NCBI RefSeq assembly: GCF_006402735.1
Contig: NZ_CP017174.1
Span: 8,350,001 to 8,414,000 of the forward strand
Length of the DNA stretch: 64,000 bases
Source of the DNA: Myxococcus xanthus
GTDB lineage: Bacteria > Myxococcota > Myxococcia > Myxococcales > Myxococcaceae
Reading direction: 5' to 3'
The notes below the pieces were generated by a model. The model ran no database searches. It was not told the origin of the DNA and saw only the letters and a list, made by a program, of their open reading frames with translations. A program made the translations under genes and the position numbers. This document shows positions 26,655-33,830 of the stretch, piece by piece. Positions within the stretch are counted from its first letter, which is position 1. Each line of letters begins with the position of its first letter.

Positions 26655-28361
26655 ATGAAATCGCTCGCAGAACTGTTGCGGCACCTGTCGCGTCCGGGTG
26701 TCACCGAGTTGACCCTGGCCACCGGACGTCCACCGATGATCCGCGGCGCCAATGGCTATGAGCCGGTGGACCCCACCGCCGCCACGGCCGAGGACATCAC
26801 TCGCGCCCTGCAGGCCATGGTGGGCGTGGCCCGGGCCTCCACCGTCACGGAGACGCCGGTCCAGTGGTCTGTCAATGCCACCGGCCTGGGCTCGCTGTCC
26901 ATCGCCGCCATGCGGCGAGGGGACCTCATCCACCTGCGCCTCAGCCGGGCCGCCGACGCGGGGGCCGCCGCCCAGGCCGCCGCCGCCACCGCGCGTCCCG
27001 CGGCACCTGCTCCCACGCAGCCCGAGCCCGCCGCGCGTCCCGCCGCTCCAGCGCCCGTGCAGGCCGCGGCACCGCCCTACCGGACGCCCGAGTCCGCCCC
27101 TGCTCCGGCCTACCGCACGCCCGAGCCCGCCGTGGCCCAGGCAGCCCGTGCGCCCGAGCCCGCGGCGGCCCGTCCCATGGCCGCGCCGGCCCGGACCTTC
27201 ACGGGCGCGGGGCGCGAGCTGGCCGTGCTGCTGGAGGAAGGCCGCCGGGGCCTGGCCAGCGACGTGCACATCATCGCGGAGCGCCCGCCCCTCTTCCGCT
27301 TCGCGGGCGAGCTGGCGGCGCAGGGCCCGGTGCTGGACGCGACGACGGTGGAGAAGCTGCTGCTGCCGGTGGTGCCGGAGCGGCTGCGGCCGGTGCTGGA
27401 GCGCGAGGGCAGCTGTGACTTCTCCCTGGAGACGCCGGAGATGGGGCGCTTCCGGGTCAACGTCAGCCGGCAGCGCACCGGCCTCAAGGGCACCTTCCGC
27501 CTGATTGCGCGGGAAGTGCCCACGCTGGAGTCGCTGGGCCTGCCCGCGGACATCGCCAAGGCCACGCACCACCACCAGGGCCTCATCGTCATCACCGGCC
27601 CGTCCGGCCACGGAAAGACGAGCACGCTGGCGGCGCTCGTGGACCTCATCAACCGCGAGACGTCCCACCACGTGCTCACCGTGGAGGACCCGGTGGAGTT
27701 CGTCCACCCGCGCAAGCGCGCGCTCATCAGCCAGCGCGAGGTGGGCTCGCACACCAAGACGTTCGCCAGCGCGCTCAAGGGCAGCCTGCGTGAAGACCCG
27801 GACGTCATCGTGGTGGGCGAGCTGCGCGACACGGAGACGGTGCGCATGGCGCTGTCCGCCGCCGAAACAGGCCACCTGCTCATCAGCACCATGAACACGC
27901 CGAGCGCGGCGAAGACCATCGACCGGCTCATCGACCTCTTCCCTCCGGGAGACCAGCAGCAGGTGCGCCTGTCGCTGTCCAGCGGCCTGCGGCTCATCGT
28001 CAGCCAGCGGCTGATGGCGGGCGCGGACGGCAAGGGGCTGGTGGCCGCGGCGGAGGTGCTGCCGGGCTCGGTGTCGCTGGGCAACCTCATCCGCGACAAC
28101 AAGACGTTCCAGATTCCGTCGCTCCAGCAGCGCGGCAAGAGCCTGGGCATCATCCGCTTCGAGGACTCGCTGGCGGACCTGGTGCGCGCTGGGAAGGTGA
28201 AGCTGGACGTCGCCAAGGGCTTCGCGGACAACCCGGACGAGCTGGAGGCGGTGGTGACGGGCAAGCGGTCCGGCGCCACCGTGGCCGCGCCGGAGACGCA
28301 GCAGGAGAGCGCGAGGCTGCTCAGCAAGATGGGCTCGCTGATGGGAAGGAAGGGCTCCTGA
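26655..28361 (+). CDS. PilT-like retraction ATPase with a duplicated N-terminal domain
   Basis: The product has 568 residues, about 200 longer than standard PilT. Residues 1-100 look like a degenerate PilT N-terminal domain (SLAELLRHL; LTLATGRPPMIRGANGYEPV). An Ala/Pro-rich linker follows (about 101-180). A second N-terminal domain (ELAVLLEEGRRGLASDVHI) covers about 188-295. The ATPase core follows, with Walker A GPSGHGKTS at 315-323, TVEDPVEFVH at about 342-351 and Walker B DVIVVGELRD at 383-392. His replaces the more usual Ser or Thr in the P-loop. It is one base upstream of a second pilT gene. PilT family members power type IV pilus disassembly; whether this form is active is unknown. Confidence 0.87.
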   Translation: MKSLAELLRHLSRPGVTELTLATGRPPMIRGANGYEPVDPTAATAEDITRALQAMVGVARASTVTETPVQWSVNATGLGSLSIAAMRRGDLIHLRLSRAADAGAAAQAAAATARPAAPAPTQPEPAARPAAPAPVQAAAPPYRTPESAPAPAYRTPEPAVAQAARAPEPAAARPMAAPARTFTGAGRELAVLLEEGRRGLASDVHIIAERPPLFRFAGELAAQGPVLDATTVEKLLLPVVPERLRPVLEREGSCDFSLETPEMGRFRVNVSRQRTGLKGTFRLIAREVPTLESLGLPADIAKATHHHQGLIVITGPSGHGKTSTLAALVDLINRETSHHVLTVEDPVEFVHPRKRALISQREVGSHTKTFASALKGSLREDPDVIVVGELRDTETVRMALSAAETGHLLISTMNTPSAAKTIDRLIDLFPPGDQQQVRLSLSSGLRLIVSQRLMAGADGKGLVAAAEVLPGSVSLGNLIRDNKTFQIPSLQQRGKSLGIIRFEDSLADLVRAGKVKLDVAKGFADNPDELEAVVTGKRSGATVAAPETQQESARLLSKMGSLMGRKGS

Positions 28362-28362
28362 G

Positions 28363-29472
28363 ATGACAACGCCCCGTCTGGCTGTCCTGTTCGATGCGCT
28401 GCTGGAGCAGAAGGGCAGCGACCTGCACCTGGGCGTCGGCTACCCGCCCATGGGCCGCATCCGCGGCGAGCTGGTGCCGCTGCGCGAGCAGCCCCTCACC
28501 GCGCCGGAGATGCAGGCGCTGCTCTTCGAAATCTGCTCACCGGAGCAGCAGCGGCAGATTGTCGAGGACCTGGACCTGGACTTCGCCTACAGCTACGGGA
28601 CGAAGGCCCGCTTCCGCGCCAACTACTTCAACAAGATGACGGGCCTGGCGGCCGTCTTCCGCACCATTCCCAGCAAGGTGCTGTCGCTGGAGGACCTGAA
28701 GACGCCGGAGGTGGTGCGCAAGCTGTCGGAGCGCCGCAGCGGGCTGGTGCTCGTCACCGGCCCCACGGGCAGCGGCAAGTCCACCACGCTGGCCGCGATG
28801 ATCAACTACATCAACAAGACGCGGCCCGCGCACGTGCTCACCATCGAGGACCCGGTGGAGTTCGTGCACGAGTCCATGCGGGCGCAGGTGACGCACCGGG
28901 AAGTGGGCCCGCATGCGTCCAGCTTCGCCACCGCCATCCGTTCCGCGGGCCGCGAGGACCCCAACGTCATCCTCATTGGCGAGCTTCGCACCAACGAGAC
29001 GATGAAGCTGGCGCTCCAACTGGCGAGCTTCGGCGTGTTGGTGTTCGCCACGGTGCACACCAACAGCGCGCCGGCCACCATCGACCGCATCATCAACGCC
29101 TTCCCCGCGGACGAGCAGCAGCAGGTGCGCGGCATGCTGGCGGAGAGCCTGGCGGGCATCGTCGCGCAGCAGCTCATCAAGACAGCGGACGGCAAGGGCC
29201 GCGTGGCCGCGCTGGAAATCCTGGTGGGCGGGCCCGCCATCGCCTCCATGATTCGCGAGGGCAAGGTGTTCCAGATTGCCTCGAAGATGCAGGCGGGCCA
29301 GGGCCAGGGAATGCAGACGCTGGACATGCACCTGGAGCGGCTGGTGAAGGACGACGTGATTACGCCCGAAGCCGCGCTGGAGAAGGCCCAGGACAAGGAG
29401 AACCTGGCCAAGGTCATCTCCCGCCTCAAGCCGAACTGGCAGGTGCCGGAGTCCCTGAAGTCACTGGGCTAG
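28363..29472 (+). CDS. PilT/PilU-like type IV pilus ATPase
   Basis: The product has 369 residues of standard PilT size. The N-terminal domain starts LFDALLEQKGSDLHLGVGYPP. Walker A is GPTGSGKSTT at 133-142, followed by LTIEDPVEFVHE, the His-box region THREVGPHASSF and Walker B NVILIGELRTNET. Arg and Glu residues of the core are present; Thr replaces the common Asp after GELR. It is a cytoplasmic hexameric ATPase of the retraction class. It begins one base after the stop of the larger paralogue, so the pair is translationally coupled and may form mixed or alternating hexamers, which is inference. No other pil gene is in the window. Confidence 0.9.
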   Translation: MTTPRLAVLFDALLEQKGSDLHLGVGYPPMGRIRGELVPLREQPLTAPEMQALLFEICSPEQQRQIVEDLDLDFAYSYGTKARFRANYFNKMTGLAAVFRTIPSKVLSLEDLKTPEVVRKLSERRSGLVLVTGPTGSGKSTTLAAMINYINKTRPAHVLTIEDPVEFVHESMRAQVTHREVGPHASSFATAIRSAGREDPNVILIGELRTNETMKLALQLASFGVLVFATVHTNSAPATIDRIINAFPADEQQQVRGMLAESLAGIVAQQLIKTADGKGRVAALEILVGGPAIASMIREGKVFQIASKMQAGQGQGMQTLDMHLERLVKDDVITPEAALEKAQDKENLAKVISRLKPNWQVPESLKSLG

Positions 29473-29508
29473 CGCGCCACGGGCATTTCGAAGGACAGGA
29501 GCACGGAC

Positions 29509-29898
29509 ATGAAGAAGCCAGCGGTAGGGAGCGTGGGTTGGATGGACCTCACGGTGAAGGACGCCGTGGCGGTGAGGGACTTCTACAAGGACGTGGCGGG
29601 CTGGTCCGCCACCGGCCTGGACATGGGCGGCTACGAGGACTTCGTCATGATGCCCCCGGGCGGCGGCGAGACGCCCGTCGGCGGCATCTGCCACGCGCGG
29701 GGGCCGAACGAGGACCAGCCCACCGGCTGGATCCTCTACATCATCGTGGCGAACCTGGAGCACAGCCTGGAGCGCGTCACCGCGATGGGCGGCCGCGTGC
29801 GCGGGAAGATTCGTGGCGCCGGCCCCTCGGGCCGCTTCTGCCTCATCGAGGACCCGTCCGGCACGGTGTCCGCGCTCTTCGAGCAGGCAGGCGACTGA
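29509..29898 (+). CDS. VOC-superfamily (glyoxalase-like) protein
   Basis: The product has 129 residues in one vicinal-oxygen-chelate module pair: VGWMDLTVKDAVAVRDFYKDV at the start, then YEDFVMMPPGG, GWILYIIVANLEHSLERVTAMGGRV and a final strand FCLIEDPSGTVSALFEQ. The Glu in LIED fits a metal-ligand position, but a full set of His/Glu ligands is not obvious. The substrate is unknown; it could be a small-molecule lyase, dioxygenase or binding protein. AGGAGC lies about eight bases before the ATG. It follows the pilT pair after 36 bases. Confidence 0.8.
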   Translation: MKKPAVGSVGWMDLTVKDAVAVRDFYKDVAGWSATGLDMGGYEDFVMMPPGGGETPVGGICHARGPNEDQPTGWILYIIVANLEHSLERVTAMGGRVRGKIRGAGPSGRFCLIEDPSGTVSALFEQAGD

Positions 29899-29930
29899 CG
29901 GCTCGCACGCGCCTGGCGTTCCTTCCGGGT

Positions 29931-29961
29931 GTCGGACCTGGGTGGTAGACCCAGGTCCGAC
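29931..29961 (+). promoter_or_regulatory. Perfect 13-bp hairpin abutting the recX start codon
   Basis: GTCGGACCTGGGT and ACCCAGGTCCGAC are perfectly complementary with a 5-base loop GGTAG. The right arm ends on the base before the recX ATG, so the region where a ribosome-binding site should lie is entirely inside the stem. There is no T-tract. It may limit recX translation, end the VOC transcript, or both. Confidence 0.6.
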
Positions 29962-30525
29962 ATGGATGAGGCGCGGGGAGGACAGGACAGGAAGAAGGAG
30001 CGCGGGCCCAAGCGGCCCCGGAAGGTGTCCCCCACCTATCTGGAGAACGCGGCGCTGCACTACCTGAAGCGTTACGCGGCGACGAAGAGCCAGCTGCAGC
30101 GCGTGCTCCTGCGCCGGGTGGACCGCTCCATCAACTTCCATGGCGGTGAGCGCGGCGAAGCGCTGGCCTGGGTGGAGGCGCTGGTCGCGAAGCTGGTCCG
30201 CAATGGCCTGCTCAACGACGAGGCCTATGCCCAGATGAAGGCGCACTCACTGCGCGCCTCGGGCCGCAGCACGCGGGTGATTGCCCAGAAGCTGCGCCTC
30301 AAGGGCGTCCCCGCGGAAGTCGTGGCGAAGAAGGTCGCCGACGCCACCCACGAGGTGTCCGAGGAAGATGCCGCGCGAATCTGGGCGCGGAAGAAGCGGC
30401 TGGGGCCCTTCCGCACGCAGCCCGGCACCCGGGAGGAGAATCGGAAGCGGGACCTGGCCGCGCTGGCCCGGGCGGGCTTCTCCTTCGGCATCGCGAAGAA
30501 GGTCATCGACTCCAGCCCGGCCTGA
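29962..30525 (+). CDS. recX: Regulatory protein RecX
   Basis: RecX inhibits RecA filament extension and activity. The product has 187 residues. A basic N-terminus (QDRKKERGPKRPRK) precedes three-helix RecX repeats: AALHYLKRYAATKSQLQRVLLRR, WVEALVAKLVRNGLLNDEAYAQMKAHSLRASGRS, and VIAQKLRLKGVPAEVVAKKV. The ATG at 29962 is used because an in-frame GTG at 29929 would make the perfect hairpin part of the coding sequence. recA is not adjacent. The start codon directly follows the hairpin and lacks a visible Shine-Dalgarno sequence outside the stem. Confidence 0.87.
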   Translation: MDEARGGQDRKKERGPKRPRKVSPTYLENAALHYLKRYAATKSQLQRVLLRRVDRSINFHGGERGEALAWVEALVAKLVRNGLLNDEAYAQMKAHSLRASGRSTRVIAQKLRLKGVPAEVVAKKVADATHEVSEEDAARIWARKKRLGPFRTQPGTREENRKRDLAALARAGFSFGIAKKVIDSSPA

Positions 30526-30585
30526 GCCGGTCCGGTGAAACAGCGGCGGCCCGCCCACTCGGAGCGGACCACCGCGCAAGCACGC

Positions 30586-30789
30586 TCAGTTGTCGGTGGC
30601 GTCTTCGATCTTGTCCCCGGCGTCCTCGGCCGTGTCCTGAATCTTGTCGCCCGCCTCATCCGCGGCGTCCTCGGTCTTCTCCACGGCGCGCTCGGCGTCG
30701 TTCTCCGCGCTCTCCCGCGTGTTGCGGTGACAGCCCGTGCCCACCACCAGAACGCCCAACGCCGCGGCCATCAGCATGTTCTTCAGCAT
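30586..30789 (-). CDS. Small helical lipoprotein
   Basis: The product has 67 residues from the ATG that begins MLKNMLMAAALGVLVVGTGC, a lipoprotein signal with lipobox VGTGC. An ATG 39 bases upstream would spoil the signal. The mature 48 residues are strongly acidic and built from heptad-like repeats of DAADEAGDKIQDTAEDAGDK type, predicted as one amphipathic helix resembling small LEA- or entericidin-like lipoproteins. The function is unknown; envelope-stress or outer-membrane spacer roles are possible. The final gene on this strand before recX, which is convergent. Confidence 0.72.
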   Translation of the reverse strand: MLKNMLMAAALGVLVVGTGCHRNTRESAENDAERAVEKTEDAADEAGDKIQDTAEDAGDKIEDATDN

Positions 30790-30864
30790 TCGTTCATCCC
30801 TCCAGAAAGTGCGGCGGAAGATAGTCACGGCCGCCTGGACGCCAAGGAGGGGCTGAACACAATG

Positions 30865-31236
30865 TCAGAACACGCACATGAAGTCCGGCCCGCAGGTGCC
30901 CTGCAAGCCCTCGCAGAGGCAGTTCCAGTCCCCGCCACAGCGCATGGCCGGGCACACCTCGCCAGGCCCGCCGCCTCCAGGCCCGCCGCCTCCGGAGCCC
31001 CCACCGTCATCGTACTGGCAATAGAAGTCCACGCAGACCGCGCTCACAGCCTCGGGGCAGGCGACCTCGCAATGCCAGTCATCACCGCACTTGGCGACGG
31101 GACAGAAGAGGAGGCTCTCCGTGCGGGGCTCGCGCGAGACGAGCTCCTCGGAGGGCGGAGCAGCGACGGCGACGGTGGCGGACAGGCCCAGCAGGACGGC
31201 GACGGCCCAGGACGACTGCGCTGGCTTCGAAGGCAT
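30865..31236 (-). CDS. Small secreted Cys-rich protein with a Gly-rich hinge
   Basis: The product has 123 residues. The start is the ATG of MPSKPAQSSWAVAVLLGL, with GAGAGGAAG about eight bases upstream; the signal peptide probably ends at VAVAA. Two Cys clusters (FCPVAKCGDDWHCEVAC and VCPAMRCGGDWNCLCEGLQ) share the motif CP-x2-(K/R)CG-x-DW-x-C and are separated by a Gly-rich hinge (GGGSGGGGPGGGG). It is therefore an internal duplication of a small disulfide-bonded module. Function unknown. Confidence 0.68.
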   Translation of the reverse strand: MPSKPAQSSWAVAVLLGLSATVAVAAPPSEELVSREPRTESLLFCPVAKCGDDWHCEVACPEAVSAVCVDFYCQYDDGGGSGGGGPGGGGPGEVCPAMRCGGDWNCLCEGLQGTCGPDFMCVF

Positions 31237-31349
31237 GGACAGGCTTCCTCTCGGGTGGCTGCGCAGGTCCACCACCAGGCGGAACCTCACACAGAGGGTG
31301 CGAGTCTACCACTCCCACAGCCACACCGCGTCAGAGGACGCCGCGCCCG

Positions 31350-32804
31350 CTACCGGGCGCGATAGGCCTTCATGCGCGCGTCGCTCGACTCGCGGCGCCG
31401 CAGGGCATCCATCCCCGTCGGGAGCTGCACCGGGGCGTCCGCCCACTCCGACAGGCGCCCGAGCAGGAAGCTCCGCTGCGGCTCCGGCAGCGCGCTCAGC
31501 GTGCCGAAGAAGCCGATGCTGTCATCGGCGATGACGCGGTACGCGTCGTTGCTCGTCGTGGTGCTGAAGGCGCTGGCGGACCAGGGGCTCAGGTCTCCAT
31601 AGACGAGCAGCACCCGCTTGGCCTCGAAGCGGGTCCACGCCTCCAGCAGGCCACCGGACCAGGGCTCGTACTGCTTGCGCACGCCCGTGGGCGGGAAGCG
31701 CGTGGGGATGTGCTCACCCGCGTAACGCAGCAGCGGCCGCAGGTGCACCTCCGGGTAACCCGGGCCGCCCAACTGCGTGGCGCCCTGGTAGTAGAGCGGC
31801 GCCGACTCCTCCAGCGCCTGGTCGGAGAAGGTGAACTCCAGCGTGGAGACGTAGCTGAAGAAGGCGAAGAGCTCGTCCGCGCTCGCCTCCGGCGAGGGCA
31901 GCGCGTCACACGTCCCCGCCATGCCGTAGTACTGCCAGAAGATGAAGGGCACCTCGATGACGGCGAACTCGAAGGCGCGGTCCTTCCCCAGCGTGTTGAA
32001 GGTGAAGCCCTGGGCGTCGTAGCCATCCATGAAGGGCAGCAGCTCGTCGCGGCGGGTCAGCGCGGCGTACTGGAGGGACGCGAGCTGCTGGCGGCAGGCC
32101 GCGTCGCCCACCTTGGTGAGGATGAAGCGCCCGTGTCGCGTGTCATGGAGGCCCCGGTTGTGCTGCGCCGAATAGGTCACCGTGGCGTGGACGTCGTTCG
32201 GGAAATAGAAGCGGTGGGCCAGCGCGGCGGTGCCCCCCTTGAAGACGCCGGTGGACAGCCAGCGCCCGCCGTACAGCGGCTTGAAGGCCTCGACGAGCCG
32301 GTGGGCATCCGCCGCCGCCTGCCACATCGTCAGCTTCCGCCAGTCCATGTCGGCCGGCTTGGACGCGCCGTAGAAGCGGTGCTCCACGGTGAGCTGGTTG
32401 CCCTGGAGCAGGTCCGTGGGCTCGGCGGGGATGGGCTCCTCGAAGATGGCGGTGCCTTCCGTGTCCAGCACCATGGGCGCCGTCTCCGAGCGGTGCATCA
32501 GCGTCACCCGCTGCGGGAAGCGCGTGCCCCAGGGGCGCAGGTGGTCCACGGGCTGCTCGTAGTCCATCGTGAAGAAGCGGAAGCCGTTGACCTCGACATC
32601 GGTCAGCACCGTGAGGCCGGCGATGGACTCCAGCCGGGTGCGGATGTCCGCGCTCGACAGGTCCACGGAGACGGGCGCGGGCGCGGTCCCTTGCTCCAGC
32701 GACTCCAAGCCCTCCGTCGTCGAGCCGCCACAACCGAGCAGCCATGCGCCGAGCAGGCCGCCCACCGCGAACCCCGCCCAGTTCCGCTTCAGCCCGCTTC
32801 GCAT
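31350..32804 (-). CDS. S37-family (PS-10 tripeptidyl aminopeptidase-like) lipoprotein, probably catalytically inactive
   Basis: The product has 484 residues with lipobox LLGCGGS. The alpha/beta-hydrolase core fits peptidase family S37: YEQPVDHLRPWGTRFPQRVTL near the start, VEHRFYG and a nucleophile-elbow region. In active members, as I recall them, the elbow reads TGxSKGG, the acid is in DPW and the His in GGNHG. Here they read TGVFKGG (Phe188, codon at 32241-32243), LSPW and DDSIG, so all three catalytic positions appear replaced. The rest of the fold is well kept. It may bind peptides rather than cut them. A single base change (TTC to TCC) would restore the Ser, but not the other two. Confidence 0.75.
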   Translation of the reverse strand: MRSGLKRNWAGFAVGGLLGAWLLGCGGSTTEGLESLEQGTAPAPVSVDLSSADIRTRLESIAGLTVLTDVEVNGFRFFTMDYEQPVDHLRPWGTRFPQRVTLMHRSETAPMVLDTEGTAIFEEPIPAEPTDLLQGNQLTVEHRFYGASKPADMDWRKLTMWQAAADAHRLVEAFKPLYGGRWLSTGVFKGGTAALAHRFYFPNDVHATVTYSAQHNRGLHDTRHGRFILTKVGDAACRQQLASLQYAALTRRDELLPFMDGYDAQGFTFNTLGKDRAFEFAVIEVPFIFWQYYGMAGTCDALPSPEASADELFAFFSYVSTLEFTFSDQALEESAPLYYQGATQLGGPGYPEVHLRPLLRYAGEHIPTRFPPTGVRKQYEPWSGGLLEAWTRFEAKRVLLVYGDLSPWSASAFSTTTSNDAYRVIADDSIGFFGTLSALPEPQRSFLLGRLSEWADAPVQLPTGMDALRRRESSDARMKAYRAR

Positions 32805-32960
32805 GGTGTCGTCCCTCAGGTGTCCGTTGAAGCCCTCGAAGATAGCAGGCCAGGGCCCACACCACACATGAAGCGATTGGGCACAGCATGCCTACATATC
32901 GGTCCCGCACAACGAGCGGTAAGGCAGACTATTTCCAGAAACGGCATACAGCGCCGTGAC

Positions 32961-33830
32961 TCAGGGTCCGGGCTGCCCCTGTTCGAGCAGGCCCTCGCGC
33001 ACCAGCGTGAAGACCGCCTGCCCACACAGGCCCTGCACATCCGCCGTGGCACGCGCCACCCGAACGACATAGCGCACACCGTCCAGGGTCAGCCGGGCCG
33101 GCTGTCCTACCTCGGCGGTCACCGTGGTCCCCGGGCCTTGCGAACGACTCGCGTGAGTCACGCGGAGTTGGACGTCCAGCGCATGCGTCCCATCCGCCAG
33201 CGTGCAGCCCGCGTCCTCCCAGCGGAAGTTCAGCTCCGGAACGAGCCCAGGAGGAAGCAGCACGTCACCCGCGATGGTGGTGGGAGCATTCGGCACCGTG
33301 AGCAGCAGCAGCCGGCCCTCCGCGTCCCGCAGGGTGTCCCCCGACAGCAGCACGGGAAGCTCACCATCCTCCTTCGTCGGACAGGACGCGGGCTCGCGAT
33401 GGCTGGTCCACTGAACGACCTGCCCTGTCAGGTCCGACAGCACGTCCGGCACCTGGAGGCTGTAGCTCACTCCGCCGCGCACCGGCCCCGCCTCGTACTC
33501 CAGCACCGAGGCCCACCGGTCCTGGTGCCGGTACGCGCCACGCAATTGCCGGGCGACGGTGAAGCGGCGCTCCAGCCGCGTGTCCGTGCGCTGCTGCACC
33601 GCGTCCTCGGGCTCTTCCTTGAACGCCACGTCCACCTGGGCCGCGCGCCAGACTGGGACACACGGGCTCTCGCGTTGGAGCGAGGCCAAGGCGCGCCCGG
33701 CGTCGGGGACTGGCTCGGAGCACTTCATCTGGCAGCCCATCAGGCCGGCCAGGAGGAGCCCCGCGGCCCCATGCGCCCATCTCGCCGGGGCGCGACAACG
33801 TCCCGGACGAGGTCGCAGACTCAAGGGCAC
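32961..33830 (-). CDS. Lipoprotein of unknown function downstream of a metalloprotease
   Basis: The product has 289 residues from a GTG start that overlaps the preceding metalloprotease stop by 10 bases. A basic stretch is followed by AAGLLLAGLMGC, a lipobox, with a second Cys close by (CQMKCSEP). The mature part is beta-rich with scattered Cys at about 57, 150, 208 and 268, and has no motif I recognise. Overlap with the metalloprotease gene suggests co-translation; an inhibitor or accessory role is conceivable but unsupported. Confidence 0.6.
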   Translation of the reverse strand: MPLSLRPRPGRCRAPARWAHGAAGLLLAGLMGCQMKCSEPVPDAGRALASLQRESPCVPVWRAAQVDVAFKEEPEDAVQQRTDTRLERRFTVARQLRGAYRHQDRWASVLEYEAGPVRGGVSYSLQVPDVLSDLTGQVVQWTSHREPASCPTKEDGELPVLLSGDTLRDAEGRLLLLTVPNAPTTIAGDVLLPPGLVPELNFRWEDAGCTLADGTHALDVQLRVTHASRSQGPGTTVTAEVGQPARLTLDGVRYVVRVARATADVQGLCGQAVFTLVREGLLEQGQPGP

